The translations under genes and the position numbers were made by a program. The notes under the pieces are model-generated. The model was not told where the DNA came from, searched no databases, and saw nothing but the letters and a program-made list of their open reading frames with translations. A stretch of DNA of 55,194 nucleotides from CAYQQR01 sp964420035 (GTDB taxonomy: Bacteria; Bacteroidota; Bacteroidia; Bacteroidales; SM23-62). Of this stretch, positions 17,801 to 25,227 are shown piece by piece (position 1 is the first letter of the stretch; every line of letters starts with the position of its first letter). The stretch covers positions 1 through 55,194 of the forward strand of contig CAYQQR010000026.1 in NCBI GenBank assembly GCA_964420035.1, in the 5' to 3' direction.

Positions 17801-19374
17801 ATCCCTTCCCCATCCAGGACTCTGCCCATAATACTGATCCGGTTATAATAAAAGCCCTGGGCATAGATATTCCCCTGCTTATCCACGTCCAGCATATACC
17901 ACACGGCAGCAGTACCGTTATAGCTCGTGATAGGGGCATTCCATACCAAATCCGCAAAAATATTATCGGAACCTTGCAGGGCATATTTATTGACTGCTAT
18001 TTCATTGGATTCATTAGCAGTTACGAAGAAATTGTCTTCATCGACCGCTTCGATTGCACGAACAAAGGGACTGCCTGAAATATAAGGAACAGAGCCGTCC
18101 TGCTTGACTTTCAAGACAAAGTTATGCCCTATTGCAGTACCGGGGGTTCCTCCAAAAGTAAAATCTTCCGTTCCGCACCAGCCATAGATAAACAACTCGC
18201 CGTTGTTATCTGTATTCAAAGCCAGGAGTTTATTGTCTTCTTCAACAGGAAATTTGGTCCAGTTTAAGGAAAGATCACTATTCAATTTCATCAGGAAAGC
18301 CTGTTGTAGGGTAGAACTGGTAAGTTCCGTTCCACCGGAAAAAAGGGAGCCGCTGTACCAGCCTGCCAGGTAGATGTCTGTATTATTGTAGGCATCAAGC
18401 ATGGCAAAGCCGGGTTCCCCATCGGGGTTCAAATAGAAAGTAGCACCCGTGAATTTATTGGCGGATGACAGTTGTGCGATAAAAAATGCCGGTTGACCGG
18501 TATAGGTAAAGCTGGAATCTCCAAATGTAGCGGATTCTTCCAGTTTGCCCGCGATGAGCAATTGATCGTTGGTCCATTCAATGTCCCAGACATAGTTGGC
18601 TACATGCTGGTGCCAGATATAATCCCCGGTTTCCGGACTGTAGCTTGCTACCATACCTTGAAAAGTAGTTGATTGCAGATCGTGAACGACCGTGTACAGC
18701 GCATCGTTTCCTGCATAAATGATCCTGGTATAGTTCCAGGCTTGTCCCGGGTTACCGTAGCCCTGCAGCCATTCAAATTCCCCGTTTTCATTCAAACGGG
18801 TAAAAAAGCGGTCCTGGTCCCCTTTGATCTCCTCGGTTATCGTCCCTGCTTTAACATAGTCACCCGTGAAGGATCCGCAGGCATAGATCTCGTTGTCGGG
18901 TCCGATATCCAATGATGCCAGATTTACATTTCCTGCTTCACTGCTTTCCAGGGGGGTGAACCATACCAGGTTCCCATCCGGGTCGAATTTAGCAATGAAC
19001 CCGTCGGTTTTCCCTGTACTGATGAATGTTTCTTCACCGATAAAAAGGGAGTCTGTAAAATCACCGGCAACGATAATATTACCATTCTGATCGGTTATAA
19101 TATCTTTTCCATCAGATCTGCCGGATCCGCCGAATTGCCTTATCCAGTTCCAGTCGGGGGGATTACCCGATTCTGCCAGCATCCTGCCGGGCGGTTCTGT
19201 TTCGTGGTTAAGCAGGCTGGCCCGCTTAAAATCTTCATAATCCAGCGAAGCTTCGGAATGGGCAATCAGCTGTTGTTTTTGCTGCACATCTAAATAATGC
19301 GTTTTGTGGCTTTGTCCGAAAATGCTTAGAGGGATGGTTATCCCAAAGATTAACACTAGAGGAAGAGGTCTCAT
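14878..19374 (-). CDS. T9SS-exported beta-propeller / SprB-repeat surface protein
   Basis: The 1498-residue product has a signal peptide (MRPLPLVLIFGITIPLSIFG). Residues about 60-910 carry many SBBP-like repeats of the type DxxGNIxVAGxFxxxxxFG...FIAKFDPDGNxxW, predicted to form one or more beta-propellers. Four SprB repeats follow at about 916-1215 (SGGTPPYxxxWSNGxTTxxIxxLxxGxYxVxVTD). Two fibronectin-III-like segments occupy about 1218-1405. The C-terminal 78 residues (from IGLYPNPA to GKLMVE) are a type-A T9SS sorting domain that directs export through the outer membrane and attachment to the surface. It is probably an adhesin or environmental binding protein and stands alone. A TAAATTTA box lies upstream of the ATG. 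Confidence 0.92.
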   Translation of the reverse strand: MRPLPLVLIFGITIPLSIFGQSHKTHYLDVQQKQQLIAHSEASLDYEDFKRASLLNHETEPPGRMLAESGNPPDWNWIRQFGGSGRSDGKDIITDQNGNIIVAGDFTDSLFIGEETFISTGKTDGFIAKFDPDGNLVWFTPLESSEAGNVNLASLDIGPDNEIYACGSFTGDYVKAGTITEEIKGDQDRFFTRLNENGEFEWLQGYGNPGQAWNYTRIIYAGNDALYTVVHDLQSTTFQGMVASYSPETGDYIWHQHVANYVWDIEWTNDQLLIAGKLEESATFGDSSFTYTGQPAFFIAQLSSANKFTGATFYLNPDGEPGFAMLDAYNNTDIYLAGWYSGSLFSGGTELTSSTLQQAFLMKLNSDLSLNWTKFPVEEDNKLLALNTDNNGELFIYGWCGTEDFTFGGTPGTAIGHNFVLKVKQDGSVPYISGSPFVRAIEAVDEDNFFVTANESNEIAVNKYALQGSDNIFADLVWNAPITSYNGTAAVWYMLDVDKQGNIYAQGFYYNRISIMGRVLDGEGIFIVKFDDAGNMKWLKTIDATDFSTSGIKVDDYGNVFIWGTFAMYLKIEDLHFNNKGGTGRDVYLIRFDQDGDIKFVKQFEGTGRTVGSGGIDTDRDGNSVLAIWFKDIIKLGNFEFQSYDENYDFVITKIDPEGNVMWAKHFGGEGDDMGRTVAVDKENNVYVGGAFHKSVDFGVDVLSRNPDSFWDMFLLKLNEIGHPLWVRQGNVDNIAVRIHALELDNGGDYIYALGVVYDSDVLTILGDPTPVPTPNGTFVAKFAQDGDHSWTRIFAGTDYIWPSYQIGVDGKDNVYIGGSFIGSLTLPDEQVLEGSGFREFFIAKLNPDGNTEWVKTADNLGAEVLDIFGLDVYEEDVVIVGGRTYHGMFMEDGTAVSSNGKKGFIGLLGESIQTCDIELKIEKVNADPGKENGSASVTVSGGTPPYEIYWTNGDFGETADSLGAGEYMVYVYDSRGCEEFRVVTINNVDAPVIALNSITDASCYNSEDGAIDVQVTGGTPPYTYAWSNGKTTQDIDNLPPAPYELIVTDAEGRTSMEEFEVRRPEKTEISHTFTEPACNGGSDGSISLFVFGGTKPYSYSWSTGATTDSIYGLTAGTYEVTITDANSCTSTRKINLSEKESPMVFLEGINEISCGDADGFINITAEGGTGNINYSWSNGSTTQDISGLTSGEYTVTVTDDANCSSIHTFFIEEEIPAKNPICVITVDSVTKTNLVVWEKASPDLYYNIYRETSAKDVYLLAGTVMGDQLSEFNDTVADPRVRAFRYKISAIDECGNESELSSLHKTIHLRTNVGLGGTINLTWDDYKGIEYDNFEIYRYSDAGGWEELARISSADHSYTDLNPPLKGAMYVVRVPLPEGCDPSIGTKKSGGPYSYTLSNVEDNRAAATGVIKENPIEQKIGLYPNPAGSYVYIKYSGTAGPAEIILTGIQGRTFLQKEWENQPDGRMKISLAGYKAGLYFVRIRTAEGMTVGKLMVE

Positions 19375-19508
19375 GACTTGGAGGTTAGGGATTAATAAGA
19401 TGAACCGGTGAAACGGATATTTAAATTTAAAAAAAGATCAGCTGTAAAGCAATTTGGCGCGGGGAGAAAAGGATAGGGGGCAGTCTCAGCTTGATAAACA
19501 AACGAAAA

Positions 19509-21131
19509 TCAGGTATAAAGAAAACGTTTGATCTTGTGCGTGGCTGTTTTATGGAAAGGAACCGGCTGGAGTTGGACCGCGTGGAGTTGAGAAAATGCAT
19601 TTACCCGTGAATTCACGTAATTCTTAATTTCAGCGATCAGTTCATCGGTTTTCACTTCGATCTGGTGCGATAATTCTTCCATGTTGATATGCACCAGTGC
19701 AAGAAGTTTCCCCTTTCTTTCGATGACAAGGGATTCCAGAACATACCTGAAATTGTTGATCACCGACTCGATCTCTTCCGGGTAGATATTCCTGCCGTCC
19801 GAACCCAGGATCATGTTCTTCAGTCTTCCCTTTATGAAAAGGTTTTGGCTATGATCCATGATGCCAAGGTCACCGGTCTTGAACCAGCCGTCTGCAGTCA
19901 GCACCTCATCCGTGAGCCCGGGCTCCCTATAATACCCCTGCATTATATTGGGCCCCCTGGCCCATATCTCTCCTTCCCCGGTAACGGGATTTGGATTGTG
20001 TATCCTGAGTTCCACGCCCTCGATGGCCGGACCTGTTGACTGGAACCTGACCTTTCCCACTCCGGCACCCGCAAGCAGGGGAGCGGTTTCTGTCAGGCCG
20101 TAACCAATGGCGTAGGGAAATTTTGCTTCCTTCAAAAACCGTTCGACGACGGGATTTAGTTTGGCTCCGCCGATCCCGAAGAAAACAAGCTTTCCGCCGA
20201 AAGTCCTTTTGAGCTTCAGGCCCGCGAGCCGGTGCAATGTTTTGCGCATCACAGGAATCTTCATGAGTGCCCTGAGCCAGGCTTTAGCGGTAAGTGTCGG
20301 AACGATCCTGTTGAAATAGATCTTTTCAATGACCAGGGGAACCGACAGCATGATGGTGGGTCTGATCTTCTTCAGAGCAGGTAAAAGTATCGAGGGTGAA
20401 GGCGGCTTATCCAGGTAATAGATGGTTGCACCGCTGAAAACCGGAAGCAGGAATCCAATGGTGTTTTCAAAGGTATGGGACAAGGGTAATATGGATAAAA
20501 AACGGTCCCTTTCATCCACATGCTGCAATTTGAGTCCGGCCCGCACATTGGAACAGAAATTCCCGTGGGTCAGCATAACCCCCTTGGATGAGCCGGTGGT
20601 GCCTGAGGTGTAGAAAATAGCAGCCAGGTCTTCCTCCCTTATGATATACTCCTTTGTACTGCTGAGTGAAGGATCGAAATTCACCGGGAAAGCTTTCGAA
20701 TCCAGGCTGGTAAAATCATCCAGGCGTATTTTGTAAATGAGTTCGGGGCAATGGATATCTGATGTTTTGTCCTGAAGCTCCCCGGAGACAAAAAGAAGCT
20801 TCGCGCCCGAGTGGTTCAGAATATTCTCTGTTTCAGAGGGGTGGAAATCGGGCAGCAGGGGTACGGCAACAGCGCCCATGAAGCTGATGGCAAAGTAGGC
20901 GATACCCCAGTTGGGCATGTTGTGGCTCAGTAGGGCAACCCGGTCCCCCGGTTCAATCCCCAGTTGTTCGAGCATAGCCGTTAAGGCTCTTATCCGGTTG
21001 TCCAGTTGTGTATAGGTCAGCGCCTCCCCGTACGCAAACGCCAGGGCCTTTGCATTCCCGTGCCTTTTTACCGTCTCTTCGAACATGGCCGGAAAAGTCA
21101 GTTTATCCCGACCCTTTTTATCCGTCTTCAT
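19509..21131 (-). CDS. Long-chain acyl-CoA synthetase / AMP-binding enzyme
   Basis: The 540-residue product belongs to the adenylate-forming enzyme family, which activates a fatty acid as acyl-AMP and then acyl-CoA. Signatures are the AMP-binding P-loop AIFYTSGTTGSSKGVMLTHG near residue 172, the YGLTETAPLL motif, GWFKTGDLG and the hinge GRLKNMILGSDGRNIYPEE, and a C-terminal catalytic lysine region KTATHKIKRFL. The ATG at 21131 is chosen because it begins the fold and is preceded at five bases by a -7 box. An in-frame ATG at 21194 would extend into repeats. The bacterial long-chain (FadD/FACS) type is likely, but chain length is not determined. Confidence 0.92.
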   Translation of the reverse strand: MKTDKKGRDKLTFPAMFEETVKRHGNAKALAFAYGEALTYTQLDNRIRALTAMLEQLGIEPGDRVALLSHNMPNWGIAYFAISFMGAVAVPLLPDFHPSETENILNHSGAKLLFVSGELQDKTSDIHCPELIYKIRLDDFTSLDSKAFPVNFDPSLSSTKEYIIREEDLAAIFYTSGTTGSSKGVMLTHGNFCSNVRAGLKLQHVDERDRFLSILPLSHTFENTIGFLLPVFSGATIYYLDKPPSPSILLPALKKIRPTIMLSVPLVIEKIYFNRIVPTLTAKAWLRALMKIPVMRKTLHRLAGLKLKRTFGGKLVFFGIGGAKLNPVVERFLKEAKFPYAIGYGLTETAPLLAGAGVGKVRFQSTGPAIEGVELRIHNPNPVTGEGEIWARGPNIMQGYYREPGLTDEVLTADGWFKTGDLGIMDHSQNLFIKGRLKNMILGSDGRNIYPEEIESVINNFRYVLESLVIERKGKLLALVHINMEELSHQIEVKTDELIAEIKNYVNSRVNAFSQLHAVQLQPVPFHKTATHKIKRFLYT

Positions 21132-21136
21132 GGCGG

Positions 21137-21144
21137 CAAAGGTA
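21137..21144 (-). promoter_or_regulatory. Bacteroidota -7 box TACCTTTG upstream of the acyl-CoA synthetase gene
   Basis: TACCTTTG on the minus strand matches TAnnTTTG and ends five bases before the ATG at 21131. This implies a leaderless or near-leaderless transcript and excludes the upstream ATG at 21194. Confidence 0.55.
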
Positions 21145-21192
21145 CGATTCTTTTTATTATTATATAGTAATGCTTGAGGGGGAGATTGGTTC

Positions 21193-21456
21193 AAGAGGGA
21201 TTAGTTCGCTGCGCACCGGCAGGCGCACGGCCCGCTCATGATCCCTCCTCTCGTGTTTCTTGGGTTAGTTGTTTTCTCCGGGTATGCTTTGTTGCTTACT
21301 TTGGTAGTTTTAGCGGAGGAAGAGGGATTAGTTCGCTGCGCACCGGCAGGCGCACGGCCCGCTCATGATCCCTCCTCTCGTGTTTCTTGGGTTAGTTGTT
21401 TTCTCCGGGTATGCTTTGTTGCTTACTTTGGTAGTTTTAGCGGAGGAAGAGGGATT
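21193..21456. repeat. 127-bp tandem direct repeat duplicating the tRNA-Ser 3' end
   Basis: Two copies with an exact period of 127 bp (21193-21319 and 21320-21446) run into the tRNA gene. The AAGAGGGA word recurs at 21193, 21320 and 21447. The second copy is preceded by CGGAGGAAGAGGGATT (21314-21329), identical to the last 16 bases of the tRNA with its discriminator base (21441-21456). Each unit contains the inverted pair GAGGGAT/ATCCCTC (first unit: 21195-21201 and 21241-21247) enclosing TGCGC/GCGCA, so each can fold into a long hairpin. Apparent open frames here are non-coding. Confidence 0.9.
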
Positions 21457-21529
21457 CGAACCCCCGGTCCCGATTCCCCGGGACAACGGTTTTCAAGACC
21501 GCCGCATTCGACCACTCTGCCATTCCTCC
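21441..21529 (-). tRNA. tRNA-Ser (anticodon UGA)
   Basis: Read on the minus strand, the 89 bases fold as a class II tRNA. The acceptor stem is GGAGGAA/TTCCTCC with discriminator G. The D arm is GCAGAGTGG...GC. The anticodon stem GCGGT/ACCGT has loop CTTGAAA, giving anticodon TGA. The long variable arm GTCCCG...CGGGAC is typical of serine tRNA, and the T arm contains GTTCGAATC. CCA is not encoded. A promoter-like TATTTTTG lies four bases upstream of the 5' end. The 3' end is duplicated in the flanking tandem repeats. Confidence 0.96.
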
Positions 21530-21533
21530 GCCG

Positions 21534-21541
21534 CAAAAATA
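21534..21541 (-). promoter_or_regulatory. Bacteroidota -7 box TATTTTTG for tRNA-Ser
   Basis: TATTTTTG on the minus strand matches TAnnTTTG and is preceded, after an 18-base spacer, by TTTC as a weak -33 element. It lies four bases from the tRNA 5' end. Confidence 0.55.
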
Positions 21542-21721
21542 ACAAGTATTTTACTTTTAGAAAGACCGAACCCTCAAAATCAGTTTTTAAAACTTCTCAC
21601 CGAACCGGTCCCGATACAGTTCCAAAAAGTTATATACCTCCCTGTTCATCGGTAAAATGAACCGGTTAATTAACAAAAACCCGCATTTTATCAACAATTC
21701 GGCTTTTTTTGCAGGCCTGCT

Positions 21722-21752
21722 GTTGCTTTCCTTTGATAATCGTATATATTTG
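21722..21752 (+). promoter_or_regulatory. Promoter of the HU gene
   Basis: GTTG (21722-21725), a 19-base spacer and TATATTTG (21745-21752) match the Bacteroidota -33/-7 arrangement, with one mismatch in the -33 box. Transcription would start near 21759, leaving a leader of about 44 bases that is A/T rich. Confidence 0.65.
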
Positions 21753-21802
21753 TTCAACGATAAAGACATTTATTAATATTACTAACCCTAAAATTTCGCG
21801 TT

Positions 21803-22075
21803 ATGAACAAAGCACAATTAATTGATGCCATTGCCAGCGAGGCCAATCTTACCAAAGCCGATGCCAAAAAAGCGCTCGATGCCTTCATTGACACCACCAC
21901 CTCTGCATTGAAAAAAAGTGACCGTGTTGCACTCGTAGGATTCGGTTCTTTCTCCGTTTCCAAAAGGAACGCCAGGACCGGCCGGAACCCACAGACCGGA
22001 CAGCCCATCACTATTGGTGCCAAGAAAGTTGTTAAATTCAAGGCTGGCAGTGATCTCGCCGACGCTGTTCAATAA
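21803..22075 (+). CDS. HU-family DNA-binding protein
   Basis: The 90-residue product is a canonical HU/IHF-type nucleoid protein that binds and bends DNA as a dimer. It starts MNKAQLIDAIA and has the VGFGSFSVSKRNARTGRNP segment, which leads into the beta-arm with the DNA-intercalating NPQTGQPI proline loop. It ends with VVKFKAGSDLADAVQ. It is monocistronic: a good promoter lies upstream and a strong hairpin terminator directly downstream. Which HU paralogue it represents cannot be decided here. Confidence 0.97.
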   Translation: MNKAQLIDAIASEANLTKADAKKALDAFIDTTTSALKKSDRVALVGFGSFSVSKRNARTGRNPQTGQPITIGAKKVVKFKAGSDLADAVQ

Positions 22076-22101
22076 TTTTTAACCTAGGTAAAAGTTATAA
22101 A

Positions 22102-22130
22102 GGGCTGTTCGATTCGGACAGCCTTTTTTT
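22102..22130 (+). terminator. Intrinsic terminator of the HU gene
   Basis: GGCTGT...ACAGCC forms a 6-bp stem with a nine-base loop and is followed by seven T, 27 bases after the HU stop codon. Confidence 0.88.
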
Positions 22131-22150
22131 GTGGTCTTCGGTTGTCTCTC

Positions 22151-22312
22151 GCTCCCCCGAGCACTCGGGGGAGCTGCAACTCGGCTTCGCCTGTTCCTCA
22201 TTCGTCCCGAAAATCTTAGCAGCTTTGCTGCTTTAGATTTTCAAGCCTGCCTGTCCGGTAGGCAGGGATCCTCAAAAAATTACGCAAAGCTTGCTTTGCT
22301 GTTTTTCGGGAC
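22151..22312. repeat. Cluster of hairpins between HU and trmH
   Basis: The 430-base gap between HU and trmH contains no credible gene. It holds a perfect 11-bp stem GCTCCCCCGAG-CA-CTCGGGGGAGC (22151-22174), AGCAGC-TTT-GCTGCT (22218-22232, extendable to 22209-22242), CCTGCC...GGCAGG (22246-22266), and GCAAAGC-TT-GCTTTGC (22284-22299). The last three lie inside an outer 10-bp inverted repeat GTCCCGAAAA/TTTTCGGGAC (22204-22213 and 22303-22312). It may be a structured RNA or a nest of palindromic repeats. Three CTTTGCG words follow at 22371-22397. Confidence 0.75.
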
Positions 22313-22437
22313 TTCGCTCATTGTTTCTCGCTTCGCTGTAAATTTACCTACCGCCATCTGACTTCGCGTCCTTTGCGCCTTCTTTGCGAGCTTTGCGGTT
22401 AATAATTGACTGCCACTGCTGCTGCAGCTGCCCCTGT

Positions 22438-22461
22438 CATAACGGTGCCAAACGGTGCCAA
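22438..22461. repeat. ATAACGGTGCC-type dispersed repeat, copy 2
   Basis: Two tandem ACGGTGCCAA units follow CTGTCAT, as in the copies at 9023 and 26211. This copy lies about 45 bases upstream of the trmH start codon. Confidence 0.7.
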
Positions 22462-22506
22462 TTAATTCTGAATTCCTTAATCCCTTCATTTTTATATTTT
22501 TGGATC

Positions 22507-23193
22507 ATGGCCGGAGAAAAAGCTGAACTCATAGAATTCCTTGCTTCACAGATTACCGAAAACCGCTGGAAAACGATTCAGAAGGTGGTTTCGGAACGGA
22601 CCCGTTACATTACAGTGGTGCTCGAGGATATCTACCAGCCCCAGAATGCCAGCGCGGTGCTGCGGACCTGTGACTGTTCCGGTATTCAGGATGTTTATAT
22701 TATAGAGAACGCCAATGAGTATACCATCAACCCGGATGTGGCGCTGGGGAGCAATAAATGGCTGAACCTGCACCGCTTCAAAAAGGAGAAAAACAATAGC
22801 CCCAAAGCCATCAGGAAACTCAGGGACCTGAATTACCGCATCATCGCCACCAGTCCGCACCGGCAGGATCAAACACCGGATGACCTCGACCTGGAAAAAG
22901 GAAAGATCGCCCTCTTCTTCGGCACTGAACTGACAGGTCTCAGCAGCGAAGTGCTGGAAAATGCCGATGCATTTCTGAAAATCCCCATGTACGGCTTTTC
23001 GGAAAGCTTCAACATTTCAGTATCGGCAGCCATCATTTTAAACACCCTGGTCAACCGGCTCAGGAATTCAACTTTGGATTGGAGACTTACGGATGCTGAA
23101 CGTGAAGAGCTTACACTGGAATGGTTAAAAAAATCTCAAAAGAATTCCGACGCTCTGGTAACCAGATTTCTAAAGGATCGTAAGTATGGTTAA
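22507..23193 (+). CDS. trmH: TrmH-family tRNA 2'-O-methyltransferase (SpoU)
   Basis: The 228-residue product matches the length of TrmH, which methylates the ribose of G18 in tRNA using S-adenosylmethionine. Its three SPOUT motifs are visible: NASAVLRTCDCSGI (motif 1 with the catalytic arginine), ALFFGTELTGLS (motif 2), and IPMYGFSESFNISVSAAI (motif 3, which forms the trefoil knot). The start ATG 22507 gives the family length. An upstream extension to 22384 would translate intergenic repeats and is rejected. The C-terminal charged helix is usual. It appears monocistronic. Confidence 0.92.
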   Translation: MAGEKAELIEFLASQITENRWKTIQKVVSERTRYITVVLEDIYQPQNASAVLRTCDCSGIQDVYIIENANEYTINPDVALGSNKWLNLHRFKKEKNNSPKAIRKLRDLNYRIIATSPHRQDQTPDDLDLEKGKIALFFGTELTGLSSEVLENADAFLKIPMYGFSESFNISVSAAIILNTLVNRLRNSTLDWRLTDAEREELTLEWLKKSQKNSDALVTRFLKDRKYG

Positions 23194-23210
23194 TAGTTTA
23201 AACCAATAGA

Positions 23211-23240
23211 TTTGCATTCCTGAATATTTTTTTATCTTTG
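23211..23240 (+). promoter_or_regulatory. Promoter of the LytTR regulator operon
   Basis: TTTG (23211-23214), an 18-base spacer and TATCTTTG (23233-23240) match the Bacteroidota -33/-7 consensus. Transcription should start near 23247, about 50 bases before the ATG. Confidence 0.72.
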
Positions 23241-23297
23241 ATTAATGTATGGCTGGGAGTGATTAAGGGATGCTATTCATTGATAAATTAAAGATGA

Positions 23298-24008
23298 ATG
23301 AATGTAGTGATTCTCGACGATGATCAGTTGTCCAGACGGATCATCGAAGAAATGGTAAATAAGACAGATGGTATTGAACTGGTTGCTTCCTATGCCAATC
23401 CCGTGGATGCCATCAACGGCATCAAACAAAACGAAGACGGGGTTGATCTGATCCTCCTCGATATAGAAATGCCGGACATGTCCGGAATGGAGTTCATGGA
23501 CAGCCTGGAAGGTCCCCCCCAGGTTGTCATCATTTCCAGCAAAGGAAAATATGCAGTTGATGCCTTTGAGTACGATGTGACCGACTACCTCCTCAAGCCG
23601 GTTACCTACGCCCGTTTTTACAAGGCCATCAACAAAGCCGAAGCCCGGCATGAAAGGAACAGGATAGACAAGGTCGGGAAGGAGGAGATCTTTATTAAAA
23701 AGAACTCGAGCCTGGTAAAACTTAAGTATAATGAGATACTATGGATTGAAGCCCTGGAAAATTACGTGATCTTCAACACCTATAACGACAAATTTACCAT
23801 ACATTTTACGATGAAAGCCATAGAGCAAAAACTCCCCCAAAAGAAATTCATACGGGTGCACCGTTCCTATATCGTAAATGCCGATTGTATCAATGCCATA
23901 GAAGATAATTCCGTAGTGATCAACGTATCGGAGGGCACCAAGTCCATTCCCATCGGTAAATCCTATAAGGACAAGCTGATGCGGGACATCAACCTGATGA
24001 TCAAATAG
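23298..24008 (+). CDS. LytTR-family response regulator
   Basis: The 236-residue protein has an N-terminal receiver domain (acidic residues D7-D9 in ILDDDQ, phospho-acceptor D55 in LILLDIEMPDMSG, and a conserved lysine in DYLLKPVTYARF) and a C-terminal LytTR DNA-binding domain (about 130-236: IFIKKNSSLVKLKYNEI, IRVHRSYIVNADCINAI). It binds DNA as a dimer in response to phosphorylation, usually by a LytS-type sensor. No such sensor is adjacent; the only kinase in the window is the distant minus-strand HisKA gene. It is the first gene of a likely operon with an aminotransferase. Confidence 0.93.
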   Translation: MNVVILDDDQLSRRIIEEMVNKTDGIELVASYANPVDAINGIKQNEDGVDLILLDIEMPDMSGMEFMDSLEGPPQVVIISSKGKYAVDAFEYDVTDYLLKPVTYARFYKAINKAEARHERNRIDKVGKEEIFIKKNSSLVKLKYNEILWIEALENYVIFNTYNDKFTIHFTMKAIEQKLPQKKFIRVHRSYIVNADCINAIEDNSVVINVSEGTKSIPIGKSYKDKLMRDINLMIK

Positions 24009-24031
24009 TCCGTCAGGATATTCTTTTCTCT

Positions 24032-25219
24032 ATGGAATCTCATAGAAGTTTATTTATTAAGCGCCTGGCCCAGACCTCCGGGGAACCCCTGATGCTCGAG
24101 GTGGAAAGAGCATCGGGAATCTATCTATACGGCCCCGGTGGAAAGGAGTACCTGGATATGATCTCGGGCATCTCCGTCTCCGCCCTGGGCCACAACCACC
24201 CCGGGGTAGTCCGTGCCGTCCAGGAACAAGTCGGGACCTACATGCACCTGATGGTGTACGGGGAATTCATACAGGCACCACAGGTGGAATATGCAGACCG
24301 GGTCGTGAACAGTCTTCCCGACCCCCTGGAAAGGGTCTTTTTTGTTAATTCCGGCAGTGAAGCCAACGAAGGGGCCCTGAAACTGGCGAAAAGGTATACG
24401 GGAAAATCCGAGATCATCGCCTTTGAACATGCCTATCACGGCAGCACCCATGGTACCCTGAGTATCATCGGCCAGGAGTCCTGTAAAACCAACTACCGGC
24501 CCCTGCTCCCGGATATCCGTACCCTTCCTTTTAATGATATAAGCTCTTTGGAACAGATCACCCGGAAAACCGCTGCGGTCATCATTGAACCGGTCCAGGG
24601 AGAAGCAGGCGTGCGTGTGCCGGACAAAACCTATTTGAAGAAGCTGAGAAAAAGATGCCATGAGACCGGGGCCTTGTTGATTTTTGATGAGATTCAGACC
24701 GGTATGGGCAGACTGGGAAAGCTTTTTGCCATGGAACATTTCGGTGTTACACCGGATATCCTCACAGTGGCCAAAGCCTTCGGCGGGGGCATGCCCCTGG
24801 GGGCCTTCATTGCCTCTACAGAGATCATGCAGTGCCTGCAGGAAGATCCCGTGCTGGGACATATCACCACTTTCGGCGGTCACCCGGTTTCCTGTAAAGC
24901 CGGTTTGACCACCCTGAACATCCTTCAGAAATCAGGCATCCTGAACACCATAAGCACAAAAGAAAAACGTTTTAGAGCGTGGCTTATACATCCGGCCATT
25001 CAGGAGATACGCGGGCAGGGACTTTTGCTGGCCGTAGAAATGGGAGACAGCCGGAAAGTCAAAAGGATCATCAGGGAAGCCCTGAAGAACGGACTGGTCA
25101 CAGACTGGTTCCTGTTCTGTCCGACAGCGATCCGGCTGGCGCCTCCCCTGATCATTGAAGAAAATGAGATCAAACGAGCCTGCGACATGCTCCTGGATGC
25201 CATGGACAAAAGCGGTTAG
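24032..25219 (+). CDS. Class III aminotransferase (acetylornithine-aminotransferase-like)
   Basis: The 395-residue product is a PLP fold-type I class III aminotransferase. It shows NSGSEANEGALKLAKRYTG for phosphate binding, AFEHAYHGSTHGTL, EPVQGEAGVRVP, LIFDEIQTGMGR with the cofactor aspartate, and K248 (TVAKAFGGGMPLGAF) as the Schiff-base lysine. It converts an omega-amine to the aldehyde with 2-oxoglutarate. It may act on acetylornithine, ornithine or 4-aminobutyrate, and the sequence does not separate these. No arginine genes are nearby. It lies 23 bases after the response regulator and 8 bases before a secreted hypothetical. Confidence 0.9.
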   Translation: MESHRSLFIKRLAQTSGEPLMLEVERASGIYLYGPGGKEYLDMISGISVSALGHNHPGVVRAVQEQVGTYMHLMVYGEFIQAPQVEYADRVVNSLPDPLERVFFVNSGSEANEGALKLAKRYTGKSEIIAFEHAYHGSTHGTLSIIGQESCKTNYRPLLPDIRTLPFNDISSLEQITRKTAAVIIEPVQGEAGVRVPDKTYLKKLRKRCHETGALLIFDEIQTGMGRLGKLFAMEHFGVTPDILTVAKAFGGGMPLGAFIASTEIMQCLQEDPVLGHITTFGGHPVSCKAGLTTLNILQKSGILNTISTKEKRFRAWLIHPAIQEIRGQGLLLAVEMGDSRKVKRIIREALKNGLVTDWFLFCPTAIRLAPPLIIEENEIKRACDMLLDAMDKSG

Positions 25220-25227
25220 ATACGGTG

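Noticed and set aside
21174..21660. Three overlapping open frames across the tRNA-Ser region, up to 140 residues
   Set aside because: They are translations of the 127-bp tandem repeats and of the tRNA gene on the opposite strand, a well-known source of false proteins.
22131..22506. Small ORF and an N-terminal extension of trmH reading through the HU-trmH gap
   Set aside because: They translate hairpins and dispersed repeats. The trmH family length and motifs begin at ATG 22507.
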